Of a stretch of DNA of 64,000 bases, positions 32,912 through 42,534 are shown one piece after another (within the stretch, counting starts at the first letter, position 1; the number at the start of each line of letters is the position of its first letter). The notes under the pieces were generated by a model. That model had not been told where the DNA came from. It was given only the letters and a program-made list of their open reading frames with translations, and made no database searches. The translations under genes and the position numbers were made by a program. This DNA comes from Pseudaquabacterium terrae (GTDB lineage: Bacteria; Pseudomonadota; Gammaproteobacteria; Burkholderiales; Burkholderiaceae_C), in assembly GCF_013266755.1 (NCBI RefSeq), contig NZ_JABRWJ010000002.1:744001-808000 (forward strand), given 5' to 3'.

Positions 32912-34012
32912 ATGCGCAGCGATCGAGGCTGCACCGGGGTGCTTCGCGCCGGGTGCGGCCTCGTCGCCTTTCTCGCGGCGCTGGGCACATCGCTGGCGGC
33001 GCAGGCCGATTCCGCCAGCCTGCTCGCGCAGGCCCAGGCGGCCGACCCGGTGCGCTACGCGTTCGTCGTCGCCAGGAACACCGAGATCCGCGCCACCAGC
33101 GACAACAAGGCCTTCACGATGTGGTGGCAGCCGGCCACCGGCAAGGTTCCGGCCGGCGTGATCGTGCCGCTGAGCGGCCACGACGGCTGGGCGCACGACG
33201 GCATCTACCTGTGGCACGCCTACGCCGAGAAATACGGCTACGCGATCCTGTCGCTGCAATGGTGGTTCGGCGCCGGCGAGGCCACCGACGACTACTACCG
33301 CCCGGAGCACATGTACCCGCTGATCGCCGCGGCACTGAGCGACAAGGGCGTCAAGCCGGGCAGCGTGTTCTTCAATGGCTTCTCGCGCGGATCAGCCAAC
33401 AGCTATGCGATGGCGGCGCTCGACCATGCCGCCACCGGCCGGCGATTCTTCGGCCTGGTGCTGTCCAATGCCGGCGGCGCGGCGGCCAACTACCCGCCCA
33501 ACCAGCAGATCGAGTCCGGCGCGTTCGGCCCGTTGCCGTTCAGCGGTATCCGCTGGGCGATGTATTGCGGCCAGAAGGATCCCGATCCGATGCTCAGCGG
33601 CTGCCCGGCGATGACCGCGGCGCGTGATTGGGTCGTCAAGCACGGCGCCTCGGTGGTGCTGTTCATCGACGATCCGAACGGAGACCACGGCGGCTTCATG
33701 CTGAACAGTGCCAACGTCGAAACGGCGCTGGCCAGTTATGCAGCGATCCTGGCCACGACATCGAACGTGCTGTCGAATGCCGAATCGGATTGCCTTTTCA
33801 GCTGGGGCGAAGACACCTACGCGGCGCTGCTGTCGCCGCGCCGGCCGGCGTCGCTGGTCTCGGCGCCGTACTACTACCGCCACTACGCCGGCACGAACAC
33901 TTACGTCGGCGTCTCGTCGGCGGACAACCATCTCTACCTTCTCGATGGCCGCGGCGCGCTGAGCGACCTGGGCCCGGCCGCCCCCTGGTCGGCGCGGGCC
34001 GGCTGCCGCTGA
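32912..34012 (+). CDS. Exported alpha/beta hydrolase with C-terminal repeat-like module
   Basis: A 366-residue protein with a signal peptide (GLVAFLAALGTSLAAQADS). Hydrolase core: VIVPLSGHDGWAHDG (oxyanion region), nucleophile elbow FNGFSRGSANS (G-F-S-R-G), and a probable histidine in GDHGGFML. The last 45 or so residues (YYYRHYAGTNTYVGVSSADN to the end) form a tyrosine-rich module that recurs at the C-termini of secreted Burkholderiales proteins. It sits seven bases after the BMP gene inside the purine cluster, so an ester- or nucleotide-type substrate is conceivable, but no purine link is visible in the protein. Confidence 0.75.
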   Translation: MRSDRGCTGVLRAGCGLVAFLAALGTSLAAQADSASLLAQAQAADPVRYAFVVARNTEIRATSDNKAFTMWWQPATGKVPAGVIVPLSGHDGWAHDGIYLWHAYAEKYGYAILSLQWWFGAGEATDDYYRPEHMYPLIAAALSDKGVKPGSVFFNGFSRGSANSYAMAALDHAATGRRFFGLVLSNAGGAAANYPPNQQIESGAFGPLPFSGIRWAMYCGQKDPDPMLSGCPAMTAARDWVVKHGASVVLFIDDPNGDHGGFMLNSANVETALASYAAILATTSNVLSNAESDCLFSWGEDTYAALLSPRRPASLVSAPYYYRHYAGTNTYVGVSSADNHLYLLDGRGALSDLGPAAPWSARAGCR

Positions 34013-34039
34013 AGCGCCGCGCCCGTCGCAGGCACCCGG

Positions 34040-34045
34040 TATGCT
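34040..34045 (+). promoter_or_regulatory. Probable -10 element of the adenine-deaminase-type gene
   Basis: TATGCT lies 30 bases before ATG 34076, just after the stop of the upstream hydrolase. The same TATnnT-type hexamer recurs close upstream of several genes in this window. No clear -35 was identified. Confidence 0.4.
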
Positions 34046-34075
34046 GCAACGTCCGCGCACCGACACGAGCCGATC

Positions 34076-35125
34076 ATGATCCAGTTCGACAACATCCCCC
34101 GCTCCAAGCTTCCGGACCTGCTGCGCAAGGCCCCGAAAGCCGAGCTGCACATCCACATCGAAGGCTCGCTCGAGCCCGAGCTGATCTTCAAGCTGGCGCA
34201 GCGCAACGGCGTCGCGCTGGCCTACCCGAACGTCGAGGCGCTGCGCGCCGCCTACGCCTTCACCGACCTGCAGAGCTTTCTCGACATCTATTACGCCGGC
34301 GCCAGCGTGCTGTTGAAGGAGGAAGACTTCTTCGACATGGCCTGGGCCTACTTCGAGCGCGCGGCCGCCGACAACATCGTGCGCGCCGAGCTCTTCTTCG
34401 ACCCGCAGACGCACACCGCGCGCGGTGTCGACACCGGCATCGTGATCCGCGGGCTGCACCGCGCCTGCCAGCGCGCGCAGTCGGAGCTGCGCATCAGCGC
34501 CGACCTGATCCTGTGCTTCCTGCGCCACCTGAGCGAGGAAGAGGCGTTCGCGACGCTCGAAGCCGCGCTGCCGTACCGCGAGCTTTTCATCGGCGTCGGC
34601 CTCGACAGCAGCGAGCAGGGCCACCCGCCGGAGAAGTTCGAGCGCGTGTTCGCGAAGTGCGCAGAGCTCGGTCTGCACCTTGTCGCCCACGCCGGCGAGG
34701 AAGGGCCGCCGGACTACGTGCGCAGCGCGCTCGACGTGTTGAAGGTCGAGCGCATCGACCACGGCGTGCGCAGCCTCGAAGACCCGGCGCTGGTCGCACG
34801 CCTGGCGCGCGAGCGCATTCCGCTGACGGTGTGCCCGCTGTCGAACATCAAGCTCTGCGTGTTCCCGGACCTGTCGCACCACAATCTGCCGAAGCTGCTC
34901 GACGCCGGGCTGTGCGCGATGCTCAACAGCGACGACCCCGCGTACTTCGGCGGTTACCTGAACGACAATCTCGTGCAGACCTTCGAGGCGCTGCCGCAGC
35001 TCGGTGCGCGCCAGGCCTACCAGGTGCTGCGCAACAGCTTCGAGGCGAGCTTCGTGCCGGCCGAGCGCAAGCAAGCCTGGATCTCGCAGCTCGACACCTT
35101 GTTCGATCGCGTGTCGGCCAGCTGA
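34076..35125 (+). CDS. Adenine deaminase of the adenosine-deaminase family (Aah1-like)
   Basis: A 349-residue zinc hydrolase. Metal ligands and catalytic residues: AELHIHIEGSLEPE (HxH, about residues 22-35), LVAHAGEEGPPDY (His and catalytic Glu), ERIDHGVRS, and the aspartates in LNSDDPAYFGGY. The HAGEEGPPDYV and SDDPAYFGGY versions are those of bacterial adenine deaminases rather than adenosine deaminases, so the expected reaction is adenine to hypoxanthine, feeding xanthine dehydrogenase. Adenosine as substrate cannot be excluded from sequence alone. Closes the purine cluster. Confidence 0.87.
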   Translation: MIQFDNIPRSKLPDLLRKAPKAELHIHIEGSLEPELIFKLAQRNGVALAYPNVEALRAAYAFTDLQSFLDIYYAGASVLLKEEDFFDMAWAYFERAAADNIVRAELFFDPQTHTARGVDTGIVIRGLHRACQRAQSELRISADLILCFLRHLSEEEAFATLEAALPYRELFIGVGLDSSEQGHPPEKFERVFAKCAELGLHLVAHAGEEGPPDYVRSALDVLKVERIDHGVRSLEDPALVARLARERIPLTVCPLSNIKLCVFPDLSHHNLPKLLDAGLCAMLNSDDPAYFGGYLNDNLVQTFEALPQLGARQAYQVLRNSFEASFVPAERKQAWISQLDTLFDRVSAS

Positions 35126-35222
35126 GGGAGCGGCCCGGCGCCGACTGAATCCCATCAGACTAGGGGTAGTGAACCCCGCCGCTCATGCCGATACTGCCGC
35201 ACCTTTTGCGTGCAAGAAAATC

Positions 35223-35693
35223 ATGAGACAACTGCTCGGCAGCGAGCTGGCAGTCCGGCCGCTCGCATCCGCAGGACCGGATGACGAACCGAAGTGCGAG
35301 CTGTTGCGCGCAGGCGCGCCCACCGGATGCCAGGTGTTCGGCGCGGTGCTCGAGGCGGCGATCCTGTGGAACGACCGCACGCTGCTGTTCATGACCGACG
35401 GAATTCCCTATGAGGACTTCCTGACCATCCACCTGTTCGACGATCGTCTCTCGCCGCTCGACAGCGCCAGCATCGGCACGATGTTCTCGACCGGATCGTT
35501 CTCGCTGCTGCGCCTGGACGAGCCGAATCGGGTGGTCTTCCGCTTCATCGGCGACACCGCCTGGACGGTCGAGCTGCTCGAGCAACCGGTGCTGCAACTG
35601 CCACTGCTCGGCGATCCGCCCGGCGTGCAGCGCAGGCTGCGGCTGCAGCGGCATTTCCGGCTGCACACGCAGCCGCGACACCAAGCGGCCTGA
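35223..35693 (+). CDS. Hypothetical protein
   Basis: A 156-residue protein starting at ATG 35223 (MRQLLGSELA). The frame is open upstream but without plausible sequence. The body contains beta strands alternating with loops: CQVFGAVLEAAILWNDRTLL, FMTDGIPYEDFLTIHLFD, then NRVVFRFIGDTAWTVELLE. The C-terminus is arginine-rich. No known family recognised. Convergent with the decayed yhcG gene, with only about 20 bases between. Confidence 0.6.
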   Translation: MRQLLGSELAVRPLASAGPDDEPKCELLRAGAPTGCQVFGAVLEAAILWNDRTLLFMTDGIPYEDFLTIHLFDDRLSPLDSASIGTMFSTGSFSLLRLDEPNRVVFRFIGDTAWTVELLEQPVLQLPLLGDPPGVQRRLRLQRHFRLHTQPRHQAA

Positions 35694-35713
35694 CGACCCC
35701 GGCTTGCGTTCCA

Positions 35714-36638
35714 TCAGTTGTCTGCCCCGGGCGCATCGTCGGCCAGCGCACCCAGCTCCCGCTCAGCAGCAGGCCGATGGTGGGGTGGTCGTGCTCGTTC
35801 TTGACCTGCCGGTCCACGGCGGTGAGTAGAAGCCGAGCTGCCCCAGGTGCTCGGGCTTGAACTTGCCGGCCTTCAGCTCGATGACCACGTAGCAGCGCAG
35901 CTTGAGGTGATAGAAGAGCAGGTCGATGAAGAACTCGTCGCCGCCCACGTCCAGCAGCACCTGGCGGCCAACGAAGGCGAAGCCCGCGCCGAGCTCCAGC
36001 AGAAAGCGGGTCACGTGCCGGACCAGCGCCTGTTCCACCTCGCGCTCCTGGGCGGCGTCGGTCAGGCCCAGGAAGTCGAAGCGGTAGGGGTCCTTCAGCG
36101 ACTCGCGCGCCAGGTCGGACAGCGGCGCGGGCAGGCGCGCATCGAAATTGGTGATGGCCTGCCCCGCACGGGCGTGCGCCTGGGTCTCGATCTGCATCAC
36201 CAGCACGTTGCGCGACCAGTTGTGTGCGATGGCCTGGGCGGCGTACCAGCGCCGTTGCTCGGGGTCGGCCAGCTTGTCGAGCAGGGCGAGCTGGTGATAC
36301 CAGGGCAATTGTGCAAGCACCGCTTGCACGAACTCGGCGTTCGGCCATGCCTGGGCGAACGCGCGCATGTACTTCAGGTTGCGCGGCGAGAAGCCCTTCA
36401 TGTTCGGAAAGGCCGTGCGCAGATCGTGCGCCAGCCGGTCGATGACTTTCGCGCCCCAGCCCTCGCGGTCTTGCCGCTCGAGAATGTCGCGGCCGATCTG
36501 CCAGTACAGCAGCACCAACTCGCGATTGACCGCCAACACCGCCCGCTGCTGCGCGCTGTGGATGCGGGCCTTCAGCTCGGCCAGCCAGTCGGCATAGCCG
36601 GCAGGCGGCGGCGTCAGCGAGGCGGGGCGGTCGGTCAT
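35714..36638 (-). pseudogene. yhcG: Decaying DUF1016/YhcG PDDEXK nuclease gene
   Basis: From ATG 36638 (MTDRPASLTP) the frame encodes the DUF1016 N-terminal domain (AVNRELVLLYWQIGRDILER, then FPNMKGFSPRNLKYMRAFA) and the PDDEXK core (GGDEFFIDLLFYH and VIELKAGKFKPEHLGQL). After LGFY the frame is lost. One C is missing between 35826 and 35825, and the next frame reads LTAVDRQVKNEHDHPTIGLLL. At about 35758-35763 a second lesion removes roughly 40 codons, and a third frame gives the genuine-looking tail ELGALADDAPGADN then TGA at 35716-35714. The 5' in-frame part still gives about 290 residues, ending at 35763. It lies immediately downstream of cysNC on the same strand. Confidence 0.85.
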
Positions 36639-36664
36639 GGGTGCGGTAGCACGCAGCAGTGGCT

Positions 36665-38575
36665 TCAATGCGAGTCCAGCAGCCCCAGCTCACGCATCCG
36701 CTCGATCACCCGGTCGGCACACTGCTCCGGTGTCGCCCCCACGGTCTGCAGCCGCAGCTCGGGATGCTCCGGCGCCTCGTACGGCGAGTCGATGCCGGTG
36801 AAGTTGGCCAGCTCGCCGCGGCGCGCCTTGCGGTACAGGCCCTTGACGTCGCGCGCCTCGGCCACTTCGAGCGGCGTGTCGATGTGGATCTCGACGAACT
36901 CGCCGGGCTCGACCAGGCCGCGCGCCATGCGGCGCTCGGCGCGGAACGGCGAGATGAACGCGGTGATGACGATCAGGCCCGCGTCGACCATCAGCTTGGC
37001 GACCTCGGCGATGCGGCGCACGTTCTCGACGCGATCGGCCTCGGTGAAGCCCAAGTCGCGTGACAGGCCGTGGCGCACGTTGTCGCCGTCGAGCAGGTAG
37101 GTGTGCTTGCCCATCGCATGCAGCCGCTTCTCCACCAGGTTGGCGATCGTCGACTTGCCGGCGCCGGACAGGCCGGTCAGCCACAGCACCGCCGGCTTCT
37201 GATGCTTGTGCGCCGAGCGCGCGGTCTTGTCGACGTCGACATGCTGTACCTGGATGTTGTGCGCGCGGCGCAGCGCGAAGTGCAGCATGCCGGCACCCAC
37301 CGTGTGGTTGTGGATGCGGTCGATCAGGATGAAGCCGCCGGTCTCGCGGTTGACGTTGTACGGATCGAAGGCCACCGGCCGGTCGAGCGAGACATTGCAG
37401 ACGCCGATCTCGTTCAAATCCAGCTTCTTCGCCGCCAGGTGCTCCAGCGTATTGACGTTGAGCTTGTACTTCGGCTCGGTGATCGTCGCGTTGACGGTGC
37501 GCGGGCCGATCTTCAGCAGGTACGGCCGGCCCGGCAGCATCGGCTCGTCGGCCATCCAGACCAGCGTCGCCTCGAACTGGTCGGCCACTTCCGCCGGCGC
37601 CGACGCGGCGGCGATCAGGTCGCCGCGCGAGATGTCGATCTCGTCGGCCAAAGTGAGCGTCACCGACTGGCCGGCGACCGCCTGCTGCAGATCACCATCG
37701 GCGCTGACGATGCGCGTCACCGTGCTCTCCCGGCCCGAGGGCAGCGCGCGGATGCGGTCACCGGGCTGCACCGCGCCGCCGGCAATCGTGCCGGCGAAGC
37801 CCCGAAAGTCGAGGTTCGGCCGGTTGACCCATTGCACCGGCAGGCGGAAGGCGGCGGCGCGCTGCCGCGTCTCGTCCTGCTCGACCGTCTCGAGGTAGCC
37901 CATCAAGGTCGGCCCGTGGTACCACGGCATGTGCGTGCTGGCGCTGAGCATGTTGTCGCCGGCCAGCGCCGACAGCGGCATCGCGACGATGTCGGCCAGC
38001 CCGATCTGACCCGCGAAGCCGCGGTAGTCCTCTTCGATGCGGCGGAACGTGCTCTCGGCATACCCAACCAGGTCCATCTTGTTGATCGCCAGCAGCACCT
38101 TGCGGATGCCGATCAGCGAGACCAGGAAGCTGTGGCGGCGCGTCTGCGTCAGCACGCCCTTGCGCGCATCGACCAGGATCACCGCGACATCGGCGGTCGA
38201 CGCGCCGGTGACCATGTTGCGCGTGTACTGCTCGTGGCCCGGCGTGTCGGCGACGATGAACTTGCGCCGCTCGGTCGAGAAGAAGCGGTAGGCCACGTCG
38301 ATCGTGATGCCCTGTTCGCGCTCGGCGGCCAGGCCGTCGACCAGCAGCGCGAAGTCGATCTCGCCGCCCTGCGTGCCCCACTTCTTCGAATCGGCCTCGA
38401 CCGCGGCCAGCTGGTCCTCGAACAGCATCTTCGAGTCGTACAGCAGCCGCCCGATCAGCGTGCTCTTGCCGTCGTCGACCGAGCCGCAGGTGATGAAGCG
38501 CAGCAGGCTCTTGTGCTCGTGCTGCTTCAGGTAACGCTCGATGTCGGTGGCGATCAGGTCGGAGGTGTGGGCCAT
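36665..38575 (-). CDS. cysNC: Bifunctional sulfate adenylyltransferase subunit 1 / APS kinase (CysN-CysC fusion)
   Basis: A 636-residue fusion. Residues about 1-435 form the EF-Tu-like CysN GTPase: [18 protein letters not shown] (P-loop), the [12 protein letters not shown] switch and NKMDLV. Residues about 440-636 form APS kinase: [19 protein letters not shown] (P-loop), [16 protein letters not shown], and [10 protein letters not shown], which retains the serine of active kinases. With CysD it makes APS and then PAPS from sulfate, ATP and GTP. Start [11 protein letters not shown] overlaps the cysD stop (ATGA). Both catalytic halves look complete. Confidence 0.96.
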   Translation of the reverse strand: MAHTSDLIATDIERYLKQHEHKSLLRFITCGSVDDGKSTLIGRLLYDSKMLFEDQLAAVEADSKKWGTQGGEIDFALLVDGLAAEREQGITIDVAYRFFSTERRKFIVADTPGHEQYTRNMVTGASTADVAVILVDARKGVLTQTRRHSFLVSLIGIRKVLLAINKMDLVGYAESTFRRIEEDYRGFAGQIGLADIVAMPLSALAGDNMLSASTHMPWYHGPTLMGYLETVEQDETRQRAAAFRLPVQWVNRPNLDFRGFAGTIAGGAVQPGDRIRALPSGRESTVTRIVSADGDLQQAVAGQSVTLTLADEIDISRGDLIAAASAPAEVADQFEATLVWMADEPMLPGRPYLLKIGPRTVNATITEPKYKLNVNTLEHLAAKKLDLNEIGVCNVSLDRPVAFDPYNVNRETGGFILIDRIHNHTVGAGMLHFALRRAHNIQVQHVDVDKTARSAHKHQKPAVLWLTGLSGAGKSTIANLVEKRLHAMGKHTYLLDGDNVRHGLSRDLGFTEADRVENVRRIAEVAKLMVDAGLIVITAFISPFRAERRMARGLVEPGEFVEIHIDTPLEVAEARDVKGLYRKARRGELANFTGIDSPYEAPEHPELRLQTVGATPEQCADRVIERMRELGLLDSH

Positions 38576-39486
38576 CAGAAGTAGCCTTCCTGCTTCTTCT
38601 TCTCCATCGACGCCGAGGTGTCGTGGTCGATCAGCCGGCCCTGGCGTTCGCTGGTGCGCGTCAGCAGCATCTCCTGGATGATCGCCGGCAGCGTGTCGGC
38701 TTCGGACTCGATCGCGCCGGTCAGCGGATAACAACCCAGCGTGCGGAAACGTACCTTCTTCATCATCGGCGTTTCTCCCGCCTTCAGCGGCAGCCGCTCG
38801 TCGTCGACCATGATCAGCATGCCGTCACGCTCGACCACCGGCCGCTCGGCGGCGAAGTACAGCGGCACGATCGGGATGTCCTGCAGGTAGATGTACTGCC
38901 AGATGTCGAGCTCGGTCCAGTTCGACAGCGGAAAGACGCGGAACGATTCGCCGGGGCGCTTGCGCGCGTTGTACAGATGCCAGAGCTCGGGGCGCTGGTG
39001 CTTCGGGTCCCAGCGGTGCTGTGCCGAGCGGAACGAGAAGATGCGTTCCTTCGCGCGCGACTTCTCCTCGTCCCGCCGCGCGCCGCCGAAGGCCGCGTCA
39101 AAGCCGTAGTGATCCAGCGCCTGCTTCAGCCCCTGCGTCTTCCACAGGTCGGTGTGGATCTGCGAGCCGTGCTCGAAGGGGTTGATGCTCAAGCGCTGCG
39201 CCTCGGGGTTGCGCCAGACCAGCAGCTCCATGCCGGCTTCGGTCGCCATGCGGTCGCGCAGCGCGTACATGTCGCGGAACTTCCAGGTCGTGTCGACATG
39301 CAGCAGCGGGAAGGGCGGCGGCGCCGGGAAGAACGCCTTCTTCGCCAGGTGCAGCATCGTCGCCGAGTCCTTGCCGATCGAGTAAAGCATCACCGGCTTC
39401 TCGCACTCGGCGACGACCTCACGCAGGATGTGGATGCTCTCGGCCTCGAGCCGCTGCAAGTGCGTGAGGCGCTGCGATTCAGTCAT
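38575..39486 (-). CDS. cysD: Sulfate adenylyltransferase subunit 2
   Basis: A 303-residue ATP-pyrophosphatase-type enzyme. PP-loop [16 protein letters not shown] (about 36-51), the family signature [14 protein letters not shown], and [20 protein letters not shown]. The C-terminus [12 protein letters not shown] is typical of CysD. It adenylates sulfate using energy from the CysN GTPase. First gene of the cysD-cysNC operon. The start [14 protein letters not shown] at 39486 is divergent from cysQ (84 bp), so sulfate activation and PAP recycling may share control. Confidence 0.97.
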   Translation of the reverse strand: MTESQRLTHLQRLEAESIHILREVVAECEKPVMLYSIGKDSATMLHLAKKAFFPAPPPFPLLHVDTTWKFRDMYALRDRMATEAGMELLVWRNPEAQRLSINPFEHGSQIHTDLWKTQGLKQALDHYGFDAAFGGARRDEEKSRAKERIFSFRSAQHRWDPKHQRPELWHLYNARKRPGESFRVFPLSNWTELDIWQYIYLQDIPIVPLYFAAERPVVERDGMLIMVDDERLPLKAGETPMMKKVRFRTLGCYPLTGAIESEADTLPAIIQEMLLTRTSERQGRLIDHDTSASMEKKKQEGYF

Positions 39487-39570
39487 GGCGTTCGTCACGG
39501 AGGGGGCGCGCCGATTCTGGCGCACAATCCGCGCCGCCCAATGATCCCGTGCGCTGCAGGAGCGAAGCCG

Positions 39571-40362
39571 ATGAGTCCGATCCCGATGCCGCTGTCGGCG
39601 CTGCTCGACGCCGTCGCGATCATCGTGCGCCAGGCCGAGAGCATCGTGATGGTGGTCTACGGCAGCGAGTTCGTGGTGCGCGGCAAGGACGACAAGTCGC
39701 CGGTGACTGAAGCCGACGAGCGCGCCGAGCAGCTGATCACCGAGGCGCTGCGCGCCTTGACGCCGGAGATCCCGGTGATCGGCGAAGAGGCCGTCGCCGC
39801 GGGCGTCGCGCCACAGATCGGCGAGCGTTTCTGGCTCGTCGACCCGCTCGACGGCACCAAGGAATTCATCAGCCGCAATGGCGAGTTCACCGTCAACGTC
39901 GCATTGATCGAGCAGGGCGAGCCGGTGCTCGGCGTCGTCGGTGCACCGGCCCAGGGGCGCTTGTACGGCGGCGCGCGCGGCGTCGGCGCCTGGGTCGAGG
40001 AGGCCGGCGGCATGCGCCAGCCGATCGGCTGCCGCGCGGCGCCCGAGACCGGGCTGACCGTCGTCTCCAGCCGCTCGCATGGCGACGCCGCGGCGCTCGA
40101 AGCCTTTCTCGCCGGCAAGCCGGTCGCCGACACGCGCTTCGCCGGCTCGTCGCTGAAGCTGTGCCTGCTGGCCGCCGGCCAGGCCGATCTCTACCCGCGG
40201 CTGGGTCCGACGATGGAGTGGGACATCGCCGCCGGGCATGCGGTGCTGGCGGCCGCCGGCGGGACCATCGTCGACCTGCAGGGCGAGCCGCTGCGCTACG
40301 GCAAGCCGGACCTGCGCAATCCGCATTTCGTCGCCAGCGGGCTGTGCGCGCCGGCGGCATGA
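39571..40362 (+). CDS. cysQ: 3'(2'),5'-bisphosphate nucleotidase
   Basis: A 263-residue inositol-monophosphatase-fold enzyme that removes the 3' phosphate from PAP, the by-product of PAPS use. Metal-site motifs: VIGEEA, the [12 protein letters not shown] signature (about 89-100), and [16 protein letters not shown] near the C-terminus. ATG 39571 has AGGAG ten bases upstream; an in-frame ATG at 39541 would add ten residues. It sits head-to-head with cysD, a functionally sensible arrangement. The stop overlaps the next gene (ATGA). Confidence 0.95.
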   Translation: MSPIPMPLSALLDAVAIIVRQAESIVMVVYGSEFVVRGKDDKSPVTEADERAEQLITEALRALTPEIPVIGEEAVAAGVAPQIGERFWLVDPLDGTKEFISRNGEFTVNVALIEQGEPVLGVVGAPAQGRLYGGARGVGAWVEEAGGMRQPIGCRAAPETGLTVVSSRSHGDAAALEAFLAGKPVADTRFAGSSLKLCLLAAGQADLYPRLGPTMEWDIAAGHAVLAAAGGTIVDLQGEPLRYGKPDLRNPHFVASGLCAPAA

Positions 40363-41534
40363 CGGCGGCACCCGGCGCTGCGCCGAGCGGCGGACGTTCG
40401 CGCGCGCTCGACGTGCTGCGCGGCGCGACGGTCGCGCTGATGATCGGCGTCAACAACCCCGGCAGCTGGAGCGCGCTGTACCCGCCGCTCGCTCACGCCC
40501 CGTGGCACGGCTGCACGCCGACCGACCTGGTGTTTCCGTTCTTCCTGTTCGCGGTCGGCAATGCGCTGGCGTTCACGATGCCGGGGCTGCTGGCGGCACC
40601 GCCGGCGGTCTTCTGGGCCAAGGTGCTGCGCCGCACGCTGCTGATCTTCGCGCTCGGCTTGTTGCTCAATGCCGCGCCTTTCGCGCGTTGGCAGCCGGAC
40701 GGGACGCTCGGCTGGCGCGACTGGGAAACGCTGCGCGTGATGGGCGTGCTGCAGCGCATTGCGCTGGCCTGGTGCGCAGCGGCGCTGATCGTGCGCTGCG
40801 GCGGCCGGCGGGCAGTGATCCCGGCCGCCGCGGCGCTGCTGCTCGGCTACTGGGCGCTGTGCGTCGCCTTCGGCGCTCCGGGCGATCCGTACAGCCTGCA
40901 CGGCTGGTTCGGCACCGCGGTCGATCGTGCGCTGCTCGGTGAGTCGCACCTGTACCGCGGCGAAGGTGTGCCCTTCGACCCCGAGGGGCTGGTCAGCACC
41001 GTGCCGGCAATTGCGCAGGTACTGCTCGGCTACTGGATCGGCGAGCGGCTGAAGGGCGAAGCACCGTCCGCGGCCGGCGTCGCGCGGCTCTTCACGCTCG
41101 CCGCCGGGCTGCTGGTGCTGGCCTACCTGTGGCAGCTGGTGATGCCGTTCAACAAGAAGATCTGGACCAGCTCCTACGTGCTGCTGACGACCGGGCTCGC
41201 GGTCGCGCTGCTGGCGCTGCTGGTGCAGCGGCTCGACCTGCACCGGCGCGCGGGTGCGTGGGTGTCGTTCTGCGAGGTCTACGGCAAGAACGCGCTCTTC
41301 GTCTACGTGATGAGCGGGCTGATCCCCAGGGTCGACGGCTTGCTGCGCTGGAACGCCGGCAGCACCGAGCAGCCGCGCTGGCTGACGCCGATGGGCTGGG
41401 CGGCGCGCGAGCTCTTCGAGCCGATCGCGCCCGACCCGCGCTTCGGCTCGCTGCTGTTCGCGCTGGCGAACGTCGCGGCCTACTGGGCGCTGGCCTGGTG
41501 GCTCGACCGGCGCCGCATCTACATCCGCGTCTGA
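40359..41534 (+). CDS. HGSNAT/DUF5009-like acyltransferase-type membrane protein
   Basis: A 391-residue polytopic protein with about ten to eleven helices. The N-terminal [20 protein letters not shown] and [21 protein letters not shown] are signatures shared with heparan-alpha-glucosaminide N-acetyltransferase-like (DUF1624/DUF5009) proteins. These move acetyl groups across membranes, with a conserved histidine in the first loop (AHAPWHGCT). The bacterial substrate is unknown, probably a sugar of the envelope. ATG 40359 overlaps the cysQ stop, so it is co-translated with cysQ although no metabolic link is obvious. Confidence 0.85.
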   Translation: MTAAPGAAPSGGRSRALDVLRGATVALMIGVNNPGSWSALYPPLAHAPWHGCTPTDLVFPFFLFAVGNALAFTMPGLLAAPPAVFWAKVLRRTLLIFALGLLLNAAPFARWQPDGTLGWRDWETLRVMGVLQRIALAWCAAALIVRCGGRRAVIPAAAALLLGYWALCVAFGAPGDPYSLHGWFGTAVDRALLGESHLYRGEGVPFDPEGLVSTVPAIAQVLLGYWIGERLKGEAPSAAGVARLFTLAAGLLVLAYLWQLVMPFNKKIWTSSYVLLTTGLAVALLALLVQRLDLHRRAGAWVSFCEVYGKNALFVYVMSGLIPRVDGLLRWNAGSTEQPRWLTPMGWAARELFEPIAPDPRFGSLLFALANVAAYWALAWWLDRRRIYIRV

Positions 41535-41620
41535 GAAGCTCACAACCCCGTGATCGCGGGCCCACCCAGGCAGGGGGTCGTGCCTGGAGACGCGCTCGCG
41601 CCGAGGGAACATCGCGGCCC

Positions 41621-42502
41621 ATGACGCCGTACCACCGCCTGCTGTTGCGAGCCCTCGTCTTCGCCGCCATCATGGCCGCGCTGCCGTACGACGCCGCCGC
41701 CGACAACCCGCGTGACGCCGAGCTCGCCGCCCTCGGCCACCAGGCCCGCCTGTGGACCGAGCTCGACCGGCCCGAGCGTGCGCTGGCCAGCTACACGGCG
41801 CTGCTGCAGCGCGCGCCGCAGGACAGCGCGGCCTGGCTCGCCCGCGCGCGCCTCTTCGCGCGCCAGGGCGAGCACGCGTCGGCCGCCGCCGACTTCGAGC
41901 GCGCGCTGGCGCTCGATGCGTCCGACGCCGAGGCCTGGTACCAGCTGAGCCTCGCCCGCTACGAGCTCGGCCAGCGCGCCGCGGCGATCGAGGCGCTCGA
42001 AGCCGCGCTGCAGCGCGCGCCCGCACATGCCGCCGCGTGGGGCCAGCTGGGCGTGCTGCAGCTGCAGGCCCGGGCCTTCGACGCCGCGATCGAGAGCCTC
42101 GACACTGCGCTGAAGCTCGACCCGCACGACGGCGATGCGCTGCGCAACCGCGGCAGCGCCTGGCTGCACAAGCGCGACTTCGCGCGCGCCGTCGCCGACC
42201 TCGACGCCGCGATCCGCCTCAACCCGCAGGATGCCACCGCGCACGGCAACCGCGGCATCGCCTTCACCCGCCAGGCCGAGTTCACCCGCGCGATCGCCGA
42301 TTTCGATGCCGCACTGCAGCTGCAGCCGGACAACGCGGTGCTGCACTTCAACCGCGGCGTCGCGTTCGAAGCGCGCGGCGACTGGGCGCCGGCGCTCGCC
42401 AGCTACGACGCGGCGCTGCGCCTGCAGCCGGGGCTGACACCGGCGCAGCAGCGCCGTGATGCGGCCGTGCGCCAACTGCATCAGCGCAAGCGCGCCGGCT
42501 GA
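41621..42502 (+). CDS. Exported TPR-repeat protein
   Basis: A 293-residue protein with an N-terminal signal peptide (LLLRALVFAAIMAALPYDAAA). About seven consecutive 34-residue tetratricopeptide repeats follow (for example AWYQLSLARYELGQRAAAIE and AHGNRGIAFTRQAEFTRAIA), covering nearly all of the mature protein. Such proteins are periplasmic scaffolds; no partner is encoded next to it. A short gap of about 87 bp precedes it, so it probably has its own promoter. Confidence 0.85.
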   Translation: MTPYHRLLLRALVFAAIMAALPYDAAADNPRDAELAALGHQARLWTELDRPERALASYTALLQRAPQDSAAWLARARLFARQGEHASAAADFERALALDASDAEAWYQLSLARYELGQRAAAIEALEAALQRAPAHAAAWGQLGVLQLQARAFDAAIESLDTALKLDPHDGDALRNRGSAWLHKRDFARAVADLDAAIRLNPQDATAHGNRGIAFTRQAEFTRAIADFDAALQLQPDNAVLHFNRGVAFEARGDWAPALASYDAALRLQPGLTPAQQRRDAAVRQLHQRKRAG

Positions 42503-42522
42503 AAGCCTGCCCCACCGCCGCA

Positions 42523-42528
42523 GACAAT
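42523..42528 (+). promoter_or_regulatory. -10 element placed for a leaderless DMT-transporter mRNA
   Basis: GACAAT ends six bases before ATG 42535, with GCGGCC between and no Shine-Dalgarno. The spacing puts the expected transcription start at the start codon, as for the thioesterase gene at 13951. Confidence 0.45.
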
Positions 42529-42534
42529 GCGGCC

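Noticed and set aside
34076-35125. Plain adenosine deaminase call
   Set aside because: The HAGEEGPPDYV and SDDPAYFGGY motifs match the adenine-deaminase branch better, so the narrower call was used with a caveat.
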